Of a stretch of 64,000 nt of DNA, positions 22,429-34,899 are shown one piece after another. The notes beneath the pieces were generated by a model. That model did not search any database. It was not told the origin of the DNA and saw nothing but the letters and a program-made list of their open reading frames with translations. The position numbers were made by a program, and so were the translations under genes. How positions within the stretch are numbered: the stretch's first letter is position 1; each line of letters starts with the position of its first letter. The stretch is from contig NC_045146.1 of NCBI RefSeq assembly GCF_008831285.2, positions 22,213,703 to 22,277,702 on the forward strand, in the 5' to 3' direction. Source of the DNA: Nymphaea colorata (taxonomy: Eukaryota > Streptophyta > Magnoliopsida > Nymphaeales > Nymphaeaceae).

Positions 22429-25400
22429 CCGCTGTGGTAAAATTTCATCCTAATTTGTTTGAAGCAGCCTTACACAGTTCCAATTGATCGAGTAAGAATT
22501 TCTCTCGGATATATTGTCTACCACGTTCCATTTCGCTTTATAATGTAGTGTGCATGTAGTACTTTTTTACCTAGAAAAACATATTTGATAACTAGAAAAA
22601 AGTGTCTGCTGGGTTAAATTTCATCTTACTTTGGGGCATGCCTGCTCACACAGAACCAAGCATGGTGGCACATTTCGCCACAAAAATGCACTGAAAGTTC
22701 TTACAGGCCTAGGGGTTAGAATTTTTGACATCCTAAATTCTTGATCAGGAAAGAAAAAGGTCCCAACTGTACCTTATAACAACGGTTGTGGAATTTTTCT
22801 TTGAAACCCAACAAAATTACCCCAGATAAGTTTCACTCATGATAGATAATCCATGAACAGTTATCTGCGATTAACTTATCTCTAAATCGCCTTGTAAGAG
22901 GGGAATTTTAGTTTTGTCCTCAACAAAGGTTGTTATCCTTGACTTGAAGCTGTAGTGGCTGATCGGCCCGATCTTTCCTACGCTGCGAAATGGAGGAAGA
23001 AGATGAGAAAAATAAGGTTTCATACTTTTACTTCAGTAAGTAACCCACGAAGTGCCCAATTGAAAGAAAAGAATTAAGCCACTAGCTGCCATTGAGGAAA
23101 AAGAGTGGAAATCTAAGCCTATCTGAATCACCTGAACGACCACGCTAATGGGAAAGAAAATTCTTAATCTTGATTCTGAACCAAATGTCTACATCCAAAA
23201 TGGAAGAATCAGAGACCAAAAGGAATCCAAATATAAGGAAGACGGATCTATCGGTCTGCACCATTACAGTGCGTGTAGGCGGAGCCACCATCACCTTTGC
23301 TGAGGTTCTTGTCATGAAGGCTTGTTACTGGTAGCCCTACAAACATGTGCATGAGGGTAGGCAACAGTGCCAAATGCGATAATGGCTAAAAATGAAAGTG
23401 CATGCGACCGTTCAAGGCTATGCCATCTTAAGCAAACGGAATGTTTTGTTGATTCATTCTCAAATTTCTTTAAAGGGCGTCATTTTTTCAGATCTCAAAG
23501 TCTTAGGCTTATAGTATTCATGGTGAACGGGTCACGTAGAGTGAAAGCTTCCACCCAACCCTTTGTCCCACTAAGGTGAAACATCTACTTTCTGCGCTAA
23601 ATGTGCTGCCGGCATTAAGTTTTGACTTGCACTGACCTCCTTTTGCAGCAGAGGATGTTGATGCCGCTAACATTCTGGCTGTCTGCCATCCCTCACTTCA
23701 AGCCATTGTGGTAATACTCTGACTGGTAGGAAACTTGAGAGTTGAGACCTCAACTGCGTCACTGCGGTGATTAGCTTTAACAACGAAATGTCATCCAAGA
23801 ATATTGCAGGACCTCCACTTATACAGGGCGGTCACAATAGCTAACGTTTCTACAGTACGTTTTAATGACCGACCGTAAACACCAGCGGCATCAACATTGA
23901 TGTTTTCAGCACTTCAGTGCATACAACTTGTACAAATAATGGTAGATTGAAACAGGAAATGGCGGACCTTAGAGCACTTAACCGTCGCTTCTCAGCAGAT
24001 GAACAAGATTTCAAGTTCCTGCTATGTTTAAGTTCAATAGAATCTGCTTAAAGTTCCACTTCAGTTCTCGATCCTCACAGGCTAGACGCCCTTGTGAATG
24101 ACAAAGAGATCAGGGTACACAAACTCTTGGTGATAAGTATGAAGCATGCCATGCACTTGAACACTTTCTGCGGTTGTCTCTGAAACACCTAGTCCATGAA
24201 CATCACTGGCTGAGTTCTTCTTTTGCTTCGTCTCTGTCTCTTCACCTTTTCTTTCTTTAGTTTTTTGTTACTCTCTTAACCAGGTTGTGGTAAAAACTTT
24301 TGTCAAAAGTTTCTTAGAATCGAGTAGCCGCGATTATAGGCAAAAAAGAGAATGGAAGTCCCTAGAAGCGTAAACAAAACTTTGGCTCCAGTACCATCAT
24401 AAACAACTTTCTATAGCAAACTACCACGGATATTGTGATTGACAAAAACATCAGTCTAAAACTTGTTGGCAATTCATCAACAATGATGTCCATGACATTA
24501 CAATGCCTCCGTCTCAGATTTTTTGCCTTGACCTAAGCTGTGTTAGAATCCTGAAACTGGAATGCTGAAAATGGACGTTTTTATGATTTAAGTTTCCTTT
24601 CAAATTCTGGTGCTAAGCCAAAATGTAGTGTTGGACATATTCACCTAAAGGCATCATACTATGAATGGTTGTGCTCTAAAGAATGAGAACACATGGACAC
24701 ACACATGGGAACTAGGGTTTTGATGGCATGTTGCGCATATGTCTATGTCCGTGGAGAAGAAAGGTCTGGTATATATTCTTTAGAGCTAGAGACCTCTAGC
24801 ATCGCATGCATCTTTGTTATACAGGCAGACCTTAAGCATGCAAGTCTGTTCAATTTAAAATTGAACGGTTTTGTTGCTATGATATTTTCTGCCTCTTTCT
24901 TTATGTCCACACAGAAGTGGGAGAAGTCGATCTGGGGTCACAATTTTCCCCTTAGAGGGCCTTTGGAATACCGTGTTCCAGAGAACGCAGTTTTTCTGTT
25001 GTCAAACGCCCTCTAGTATGTCCCATTAGAGAATTCACATGACGGGCAGAAAAGACGAGTTTTGATGTATTACCTACATACATAAGCAGGCACCATACTG
25101 AAGCCTAAAGAGTTCAGCTTACAAAGAAATTGGTTTCAATTCGATCTCTTACAAGTGTTCAGCTAACCTGTTTCCCCTGACTGATATAAAAAGGTCAAAA
25201 AAGAAACAGAAATTTAGGTTGATAAGCTTCCCTCAATCAAAGTTGATCTTGAACTGCCCATATTTGGTTTGGATGGATAAGGTTAAATCTAGGTCTAACC
25301 CAGTTCCATCAGATCAATCAAGGGTCACTGTGCCATATATGCAAAACAACTTCACTGTCTCTTCAGATTGTTAAAATAAGTTAATTCAGTTTTACACACT

Positions 25401-26571
25401 CGCACTTACCAAAGTGCATTAGTAGTGGAGTAGACTATAGAGATCTCAGATTGTTAAAACCAGCGTCAATGGCTTATGGATCTGCTTGTCCTTGCCAAAA
25501 CCCTACACAGAGAGGCTAATGGTTGTCTGGGCAATGAACAGGATTGTCTTTCATAATCCTGAAAACTTTTTTAAGAGACATAAAAGTAATGTAAGAAATA
25601 TGGGATGTTAAGTGATACATCAGTAAATACAAATGCAATGTTCCCTTCTTTAGTTTGACAGATTATTGACCACACGGTGATTTTTCAGGTTTTGGATGGT
25701 ATGTGAGGAGGAATCTGCAACGCATGTTGCAGTGACATGGTTGTGTTGTGTCGATCTTAGTTTGATCTAGTATAGTTTGATCTGTTGCTAAGTTGAATAA
25801 GAAGCTGACTTTAGTCAGGAAAGAATGGCAATCTCTGTCAGTACTTTCCTGCTCCACAATGAGGTGCATGCAACTTACACCTATGGGGTCCTCCCTGTAA
25901 GGAAGATCAGAAGGAGGAAGGAGCCGATTTTACATGGTCAGGAACTTAGGTTTGTCAATCTCCTACATCCACCATATATCAGTCATCGAGGAAAAGATGA
26001 AGAGTTTCCATTATGTGAAGATTTGGTTTATACAAGAGCAAAATCGGTTGCAGCTATTTGTTGGCAATCTTCCATTTTCAGATTCATATTTGAATTCAGT
26101 AGCCTTATCTTCAATGACCTGGTATTCCCGAGATTGTTGCTAGAATTCCATCAGTCTTGTTTGTTGCTAGAGTGATTGTCCAACAGTTCTGGTCTGTCAG
26201 CATCATCCATTGCTTTTGAATTTTGGCTTTCCTTTTGAAGCTGAGCTGAGCATTTGAATTCCAATCTTCGTCCAAAGTTGAGCTGTTTAATCTTCATAAT
26301 CTTGAGAATCTTGCATGATCGTTTTCAAAAGAGGATTGTCCTTATCTTTGTCGCTACCATAGTTCCGTTCCAATATCTGCACCGTAAGGTTCCTTGATAT
26401 CAATGACAAGAGAAACACATCACCATGTTTATGGACAGTCAGATGGAGACCAGAGAGGCCAGAAATTGACAGAACACACACAATGTTCAATAGACTTGAT
26501 CTTGACAATAGGTTTATGAACCCCAGAATGAGTTTGGTGATAGAGCTGCTTGACAAATGGATTACATGTTA

Positions 26572-26983
26572 AAATTGAGTTGCGTTTGGGCGTTTGACAT
26601 GGCTACTTTCAGTTTTGCTTCACCAGAGCTGTGAGTTCGGTACCTTTAGCGTAAGATGATCTTTGGCCACCAAGCAGCTTGGATGGTGAGTTTTGGAAGC
26701 TGTAACAAGTTCATGAAGATGCTGATAAGTTTTGCAACTAAAGAATCACTCACACCAAAAATTTTAGGGCATGGATGACATTCTTATCAGTACACTTACT
26801 ATCCGATGATTCTGCCCCAAAATTTGGAGTAGTTTCATAGAACACTATGTTATAGGGTTCCATAAATCTGTCTCAATTTTTTGGGTAGTTTCGTTGGACT
26901 ACCAATTTGTTATTGGTGCCAAATGTTTTGGGTCAGATGTATGAAACAGTAACGTACTGTTGCTACTCCCAAACAGCCCCTTA
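26572..26983. mobile_element. Possible MITE with GTTTGGG-type ends
   Basis: The left edge 'gagttgcgtttgggcg' and the right edge 'ctactcccaaacagcccc' are approximate inverted complements around GTTTGGG, about 410 bases apart. The interior has no coding potential. Target duplication is not evident, so the boundaries are tentative. Confidence 0.3.
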
Positions 26984-29139
26984 TGGCTAGCTTGGGAACA
27001 GTAACTTTATGTTACTATACCATGCATTAAACCCAACAATTAATTAGATTCATTGGACACTTTAAAAAATATTAGTAACAAGTTAAATACTGTTTTGGAA
27101 GCAAAACTTGGCGTCAAAGGCGAGTGATGGTTGAAACTGGATTTGTGAAAAACTCACTTTCAACAAAATACCATTCTTAAAAGGATGTGAATAACTTGGC
27201 TCCCTCTCCCAGGTGTTTCACATAAAATTATGCGTATGTCTTACTCCCAAACACACAAACCAGGTTTCAAAAACTGGTTAAAAAACTTGGTTTTCACAAA
27301 ATGGTGTTTTTTTAGGTTGCCATTCGAACAAAACTTTCATGGTTGTATAAGGACCAGAGCCAGTGAATATAAAAAAGATTCAGGCATGAGAAACTGGCGC
27401 ATGGATCCTTTTCTCCCTTGAGCCGTGACCAGGGAGACTCCTGATTTAAGACCAGGGGAACATTTTGCCAACGGATGAGTTGATCTCGACTTCTTTCAAC
27501 CAGAAGATGAACATGGTTACTGCTGCCATTCTTTTCCTGTTTATAATGCAAGAGAAAGACATATATTTGGAGTCACGGATGAGCCATGTCCACGATGCTG
27601 CATGAACACAAACAGACACATGTAAAGCTGTCATAAGAACTTCTTTGTATTTCCAAGAACTATAAATAAATCAAAATTAAAATAGAATGTTGAGATTGTA
27701 GTAGGCACAGCGGAAAATTGATTCCACAATTTGATTATTACAAAAAAAAAAAGGTTGCCCTTCCAAAAAATTCAACCATATAAATGAATAATGAATATGA
27801 AAATCTACATAAGTAAAAAAAATATGAAATCAGATGTCTAAATTTGATTTTATAAATTTTTTAGATTAAGGGTCTTAACCTTCTCGGATTATTAAAATTC
27901 AATATCGAAGTAAAGTTTTTCTGTTTTTGAATTCTTATATTTCCCTAACTTATGAATCCATTTATATGGTTAGGTTAAATTTATTAAGAAAAACTTAAAA
28001 ACACCAAGGAATAAGTTTAGGAGACACATTCGGGATGGCATGATATATGAATCTTTCTTCCTAAAAGTAGTTTCTCTTTTATGTAAAAGGAAAAATAAGT
28101 GGTTGAGTTGACCTATTAAATAAATATCAACAAAAGGTTACTTCTTGAAATGTTTGTAATATACACTTAGGTCTTGATGACACTTCAAAATTATACCTTA
28201 AATTTTGACCAAAAAAAAACCTTGCTGAATGTCCATACTTTTTAAGTGAATATAGCAAACTAAGTTAGAAAGCACTACAAAGTGGTAAAAACATGTTTGA
28301 TAAATTGTGTCACCTCAAATTATGAATTGATAGTTTTGCCTATAGTTTAAGGAAATCGTTAGAGTGGCACTTAAAGAAGTCGAGACTCATGAGTCAAGAC
28401 TCTCCTTGCCCCTTCAACTTGGCCCTTCAACTAGAATGACACGCTTCTTACTATTTGTATTCCAAGAGAATAACACATAAAAGAATTGAACTTACAATCA
28501 GACTTTCACCAGCTCATCAAACTGATCGATTTGCTATACCAATTGAAGCAAGTTTCATTTGAAAAATAGGAAAAGTATGACAAATACACTTAAAATTAGG
28601 GGCAACAATAAACGCCAATTGAATTTTATATACTTGAGCAAAAAAAAAAACAATTTGCCTGCTAATCTTGAATTGTAAGTTCATTGGCTTGTACTATCTT
28701 TCTTAACCGCGTAATCAAATCCGACCAACTTAGTTTTTTATCAATGTTGAAACAATTGTGTTTTTTATTAATTTAGGAAGTTCTTCAAGAAAACCACAAA
28801 ATCCCAATTGTATTAATAAAGTTAGGAATACTTTTCATGTTTCTTTAGAGATGGCAAAATAATATTATTTATTGAGTTATCAATTAGATTTAAAAAAAAT
28901 TTTGTGATTTTTGTGAACTATAAACAGACCTAATCATTTTTTACGTATGTTTTTTTTTTAATCCTTGCGGATTACACAGTCGTGCTTAGAAATGCCGCTC
29001 ATTTGTCGACCTTCTTTCTTTCGTACAGGGTTCGGCCTTTTTTTCTTTCACACAGAGAACGAGTAAATTTTACCGGGCCTCTTACATATCTCAAAATTTC
29101 TGGAGGGGCTAAATTAGAATTCCCCAAAGGCTTTGAAGG

Positions 29140-29510
29140 ATAAAATTTTAGTTCGGAAAAACTTTCTCTGGCCTTGATCCCTGCTTTCTCAAATCTCTCT
29201 TCCCCCGACTGCCACAGATCGGTATAGTTTTGGCCTCCCGCCACATACTGACATGCTTCTCAAACCCTCTAGCATACCAGCGGCTACAAAGTTTGTGTTT
29301 TTCAGGTAAGAAATCGCTCAGCCTTCTTGCTCTTTGTATGCCCTTTGATTTTGTTTTGCTATTGAGAATGGTTTCGAGTTCGCTGGGCGTTTTCCCTTCT
29401 ACGTTTCTTTCTTCCTTGTTCTTTTGGGCTTCCAATGTTTCATGGTTGTTTCTTGGGTTTCGATTTTTGGGGGTGTGGTTTTGGGATTAGGGTTAAGCAT
29501 ATTTCTAGCA
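29140..29510 (+). other. Leader-like sequence with a strong splice donor, no gene attached
   Basis: A CT-rich stretch is followed by TTTTTCAG|GTAAGAAATC, a near-consensus splice donor, and then T-rich intron-like sequence. It resembles a plant first exon plus intron start. No matching acceptor and coding exon was found downstream before the YJU2 gene, whose own leader begins about 900 bases later. It may be an alternative upstream leader of YJU2, a decayed gene start, or coincidence. Confidence 0.2.
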
Positions 29511-29978
29511 AGCCACAGACGTGATACCTCTGATCACAGAAATCAAACTTTGCACAGTAAAGTTGAGCAAAACCGCCATCCAACTATCTTCTTCAGAACT
29601 ATGCCTTTCTGATTTCTACTTTGATCAACAATGATTTAGAATAGCATTGCACGACTGCTTGTGCGAGCTCTTCTAACGTCATCTTCAGTTTGAACCACAT
29701 GGTAAACAGGATTGTCTTGTGTTGCAATCTGCTGTTTTGTTAAGTTTCATCACGGTACTCCAATTGCTGTCGACCGAAACCTAAACCGATCACCTACAAA
29801 CAAGAAATATAAAAGAATTTAATCAAACAATAAATAAATAATGTGGGAGTGATGATTTCAACCAGCAAACAGTAAATTGGGTCACTTTAAAATGCATCCG
29901 CAAACGCGAGTCAGGTGATGTCAAAATGGATATTTTGGTCCATTTTTTGGGGTTTTTATTTTTGATGAAAATCGATTT

Positions 29979-30000
29979 AGGGCACGATCGATCGTGCCCT
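29979..30000. repeat. 22-bp perfect palindrome
   Basis: AGGGCACGATC followed immediately by its complement GATCGTGCCCT, with no loop. It lies in the promoter/leader area of the YJU2 gene, about 190 bases before the inferred first splice donor. It may be a dimeric factor site or a chance palindrome. Confidence 0.8.
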
Positions 30001-30842
30001 TCGCCCCTTCCCGCTGCTCTCTCTGTCCGATTGTGTCCTCCACCGGCGGCATCATCTCCATCCTGAAATGGTTTAATCGCCGGTGGTTGTCCTCAGAAGA
30101 ACGATCGAACTGCTGACTGCTCCCCTGCTCTATTCTTCTTTCACGTCTTTCCACTTCTTCTTCTCTCACGAACGAAGCTGCATTTTAGGAAGGTAAACTC
30201 TCTTTCTCACTCTTTGCAGAAGTGTGTTTTTTTCTTTTATTGTTTGATTCTGATATCACGCTTCGATTTTGATTTCTCTCTGTTCTGTCTCGTCTCTCTC
30301 TGCCTGCCGCAGGCAGCATAGCTATGTATATATACCTGTTCGTTAGCTCTTAAAATGTGTTAATGAAACCGCCACTTGCTTGATGGCTACTTTGGCTTCT
30401 GTGAAGTGTGAAACATATATGTGTTAAATTGTTAATGCAGGGTCGTCATTGGTCTTCTTCTCCTGGTTTCAGACTTTCAGTTATGCAACATCAACATTGA
30501 GAAAAATTGTCGAGCTTTAAAGTTTTAATGATGTTTCTTATTTCTTTTGTTTTATATTGATGAAGTGAATATTTATTCTCTTATTGTGGATAGCTGCAGT
30601 AGAAATATATATATTATAATAATAAGTTAATAATGATAATAATAAATACCTCGCTGCACCTAAATTTTTTGAGATGTGCCGCTCCGGCACCTGCACCTGT
30701 ACCCACACCCCGCATCTATTTGACATAGCCTGAACTGCATCTTTGCTTGGTTTCTTCTTATTGGTCTTTTTTCTTTTTCATGGTAGATAAAGACTAAATT
30801 GAATAAGAAGCAGGTTCAGAGAGTAAAGGTAAAGGGGTTCAG
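30001..30842 (+). promoter_or_regulatory. Inferred 5' leader and leader intron of YJU2
   Basis: A pyrimidine-rich leader ends at a likely donor, AGGAAG|GTAAAC (intron from 30193). Likely acceptors are TGGTAG (30786) or AAGCAG (30813) shortly before the start codon. The intervening ~600 bases are T-rich and stop-laden. Leader introns of this kind are common in plant housekeeping genes. The transcript start is not determined. Confidence 0.5.
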
Positions 30843-33800
30843 ATGGGAGAAAGGAAGGTGCTTAACAAGTATTACCCTCCCGATTTCGATCCTTCGAAGA
30901 TCCCAAGGAGGCGTCAGCCAAAGAACCAACAAATCAAGGTGCGTATGATGCTTCCCATGAGCATCAGATGCAGCACATGTGGCAATTACATCTATAAGGG
31001 GACAAAGTTCAATTCACGCAAAGAAGATGCTGTTGGCGAGGTGAATGTTCTTCAGTATTTTGTTGCTTTTTTCCCTCTCATCTTATTGCTTTCTCGTTTT
31101 CAATTGCTGGAATTTTCTTTAGCTTTTGTTTATGGGATTTCTGATTTTTGTTCTTAGACTTATCTAGGGATCCAAGTGTTCAGATTCTACTTCAAATGCA
31201 CTAAATGCTCGGCTGAGATTACGTTCAAGACTGATCCACAGAACTCTGATTATATAGTGGAGTCTGGTGCCACTCGAAATTTTGAGCCGTGGCGTGCCGA
31301 AGATGAGGTGTGGAATATACTTCCAGCAGGTTTTGGGTTTCCCTTTTGGTGCTATGCCTTTTACTTTTGTTAGTTTTTCAATGCTCGTTCTTTTCTTAGG
31401 CCGAGGCGAAGGAGATGAAGAAAAGGGAAGCAGAGGAGATGGGTGATGCTATGAAATCTTTAGAGAATAGGACATTGGACTCGAAGCGTGAGATGGATAT
31501 CCTTGCTGCTCTTGATGAGATGAAGTCTATGAAGGTATTTGAAATTTTATTGTGTTGATGAACAAGGAATTTTTGAATTGATGGTTCTTTAATCACTTGA
31601 ATGTTTCTGTTCTTGATTCTCAACTGGTGATTTGGTTTGTGATGATGCAGTCCAGGCATGCGACTGTGAGTGTTGATGCAATGCTAGAAGCACTGCAGCA
31701 TGCATCGGAGGAGAGGGTAGGTCAAAGTTATCGTTTTCAAGGGAAAGTCGTTTTCATGAATGCCAGTCGGTGACTTACACTGTGGTATCTAATTTTTAGG
31801 AGAGGAAGATAGAAGAAGAGGATGAAGCGATACTAAAGTCTATCGTGTTTCATGTAAGTACACCTATCCATGATCACATTATCTCCTCTTATTTTGATCT
31901 TAATATCTTAACGAATATTTGTTTCTCTGATGTAGAACTCAAAGGATTTTGTGCACCGAATAGATGATAATGATGAGGATGATGATATTGCTGAAGACCC
32001 CCACGTCAGCCTAAAAGTATGCTTTCCTTTGTGCTATATGAATTGATCGACAAGCTCAGTAAAATCTTACTTGAGAACCATGGATTCAATAAGTTACATT
32101 TACTTTCCTCAAAAAAGTGGCTTTCTGATTGTCATTTTTTAATGATATTTAATTGTTCCTGTAGACTGCCATATATACTGTTGTTAAGTCTATCATGCGG
32201 CATGGACTTTGTCATGTGGACATATTTTAAGGTTGCACTTACGAGTTGATGACATGATATGCATCCTGGATCTTATAAATGTGTTTTTAGGTTTTCTGTA
32301 AATTAAATGTCCTTTATCCATTTATATGGTTTATTTAGTCACTTTAAGTTATGGGTTTTCAAGCTAGCATATGCAGCATCAGATTGAAAATTTGTATGCC
32401 CATAGATAGTTACAGACTTATAGTGCATTAAATTATTAAACATGTTTTCAGTAGAATATTTAGGACTTCCACTATGTGTTGCTATAGTCAAAACTCTTCT
32501 CTTCTCCTTCTGTGTGTGCTGTTATATCTATTGAACGAAGTTGTTGTTCTTTATTAAATCATTCACTTGACTCCGATGTTCTAGTTCTTATATTTTATAA
32601 CCTCTTGAAACAGTATTATTTTGATTCTTTGAATCATTGAGAAGGGAATTCTTTATATAATACATTTCGTAGGAATCTATGATGACGAGGGATATATGAC
32701 ACAAGTCAGTTCAATGTAGCTGATATCATTGAAATATATCATCTATTGATATCGTTCTTTAGATTTTTTGGCATGTTAATGTACGGGTAGTAGAAAATAC
32801 TAGTTGAACACTTGGGCAGCCAGTCTTCTTGAAAATGCTGGCTGGTGTCTAGGCAGGATTTGACAAGTCCTAGCTGAGATTCAAAAAAGAAAAGGCTTAA
32901 GAACTGAATTTAGGTTGTTTGTATGATTTTGGAAAATGAATATTTGAGGACTAAGTTGTATTCATATGTAGGGACTATTGTGCAATTTGTAACTTTTTAC
33001 TCCAAATAGAACATAGTTTCCTGATAACTGTGTTTCACTTGTAAGTACTCTTCTTTCAAATCTTAGGGATCTCTCTCGAAACATTCAACTTGTTAAAGGT
33101 CATGCCTAAGGATGGGAAATCTTGAAAACCTTGGATCTGCAATGCCTTTCCATAAATGGAAAGAACTTTCCTTTAGGTGTTTTTGGTGCAGGGTTGTCAT
33201 CCACTTGTAGTGAGTGTTTTGATTGTTCTGTAAGTCTCCTGGACAAAAGAGTTTCAAGTTTCCCATCATTAAGTTTTTTTTTTGTCTAGAAGAAATTTTT
33301 AGTTCTAAAAATATTCATTGCTTGCCTCCACTCTCTGGCATTGGTTCTTAGTTTTGGCCAATAGAAACGCTTTTCTGACCTATTTTTTCATGTTTTAGCC
33401 TGACTTTTTCTGCCTGTTCAAAATTGTTAGCTTCCTTTATGCTGGCATTAAGACTCATGTCTGTTCATGTCATATTTTTTGCAAATCATCTAATATTTTT
33501 TGAATATCACACAGAGAAAGAGAGAAGCTGAGCCTTCAACCAGTGGAACTGAGCGTAAAGCAACAGACTTGTTGACTATAGAAAGTTATAGCGACAAGCC
33601 TAAAGGTTGGTTTTTGTTGACTGCTTGATTTTAGTCTTCAGAAACTAACCATTTGATGTTCGCTTAGTGGTCTGCTTGTGTCATGTGTATGTGTCTTTGG
33701 TGTGTGCATTTTGTGTATGCACAGCATATTTCATACTGCTGTTGTAACTGGTTATGCTGGGGGATGATTCTTATTGGTATGTGGATTGCTTGACAGAATG

Positions 33801-34437
33801 GCAGAACTCAGTTTATGGCCTGTGGGTTAAGTTTTCACTTTTCACATGCCTGCCATCTGAAAAAATGATCAGCATATTTCTTGTCTTTCAAAATGAGAAG
33901 GGGCTGTTTTTATGTTCTCTGGGAAAGGCAGCTTGTGTGATGATTCCTTTATGGTTCCTCCTGAATCTAGTATTAAGGAACGACCATGATTTTGCTACTT
34001 AACGGGGGTTTTTTGAATGATCATTTTCGGTAGTTCCTTGATAAATTTTTATGATCATATATAGCTGGATTCGATTTTCTTTTCTCATCAGCTCAGTCTT
34101 TTATTTTTCTCTCTTCTTTGAAGCAGAAACCAGCAGTGACATGGGTAAGAACGAGAGATTTGTTTTCAAGTCAAAATCTGTGGCAGTTAAAATTGTGAAG
34201 AAGCCTCCTGTGCCATCACAGCCCGTGGAGGTGAAAAGTATGGATATTACTAAGCAGGAAGGGTCGACAAGCTGTAAGGAAGGAACAAGCAAAAATATTA
34301 GCATGTGTGATGAGCAGGCTGCTGGTCAGGCAGGAGGAACCAGTGGCAGCACTAAACATGAAGAGTCCACAGGTGTAGCTGCTAATGCAGCTCTTCAATC
34401 TCTTTGTGATGCATATAGCGGTGATGAAGATGAGTAA
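30843..34437 (+). CDS. YJU2: Splicing factor YJU2 (CCDC94 homologue)
   Basis: Encodes a 361-residue member of the CWC16/YJU2 family, a nuclear protein that joins the spliceosome through the Prp19-associated complex and promotes the first step of splicing. Coding exons: 30843-31040, 31158-31307, 31400-31534, 31651-31716, 31800-31853, 31936-32016, 33515-33605, 34127-34437; all junctions are GT-AG and the frame stays open. Residues 1-30 carry the invariant start [16 protein letters not shown]. Cys43, Cys46, Cys80 and Cys83 form the family's zinc-binding centre. About 115-200 is a charged, coiled-coil-like helix (rich in K, E, R, M). The C-terminus is low-complexity and Ser/Lys-rich, ending in an acidic tail. 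Length is slightly above animal homologues (about 320). Intron 6 is much the longest (1498 bp). The last acceptor is a tandem AAGCAG, allowing an extra Ala codon. Confidence 0.95.
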
Positions 34438-34899
34438 ATATCGTTTCATTTGGATTGCTATGTGGATCAGGGGTAATATGTTTGCTCTTTTCTATCAAGC
34501 ATTATCAACAACGTCAGACCCATTTTCCAGAAAATGCTTCCAAGTGATAGCATGTGGATTAGAGATTTTGCCATTCCCTGTTGATGCAATCTACAGAAGA
34601 GTCATGGAGACAAGAAAGTCATCTAATTCGCGAAAAGGCGGCACGCTGGTCTACTTTTAATTATATAGGATCTTGTGTCTGATGAACCGTTATTACTGGT
34701 CTCTTTGCTAGATGCAGTTTCTTGCACCTTTCATAATTTCGATCACTGTTGCAATATAAAGGTATCTCTCGGAGTCAGTGGAGTGCATTGACGGGTCGTG
34801 AACAGCTGTATCAGAAATGTTTGAGCAAATGCTACTCTCTTTCTATGTCTCTCTCATATATACACCCACACGTCTTTGTCGACAGCAGCATTTGTCCGT

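Larger units (their letters stand above)
9224..29970. other. Long gene-poor intergenic region
   Basis: About 20 kb without a gene I can recognise. Open frames reach 162 codons (15800-16288, -), 133 (21667-22068, -), 123 (10119-10490, +) and 121 (10029-10394, -), but none shows a known domain. The stretch contains GA, TA and CT microsatellites, SINE-like copies near 20.2 and 22.3 kb, MITE-like elements near 19.1 and 26.6 kb, an imperfect tandem duplication near 21.1 kb and a GC-rich island near 13.5 kb. 27.7-29.0 kb is AT-rich and featureless to me. Confidence 0.6.

Noticed and set aside
25825-26175. 116-codon plus-strand frame with a mixed composition
   Set aside because: It overlaps another plus-strand frame, shows no domain and no flanking splice structure; could not be supported as a gene.
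33754-34002. 82-codon frame inside YJU2 intron 7
   Set aside because: Lies wholly in an intron between two in-frame exons and is hydrophobic by chance.
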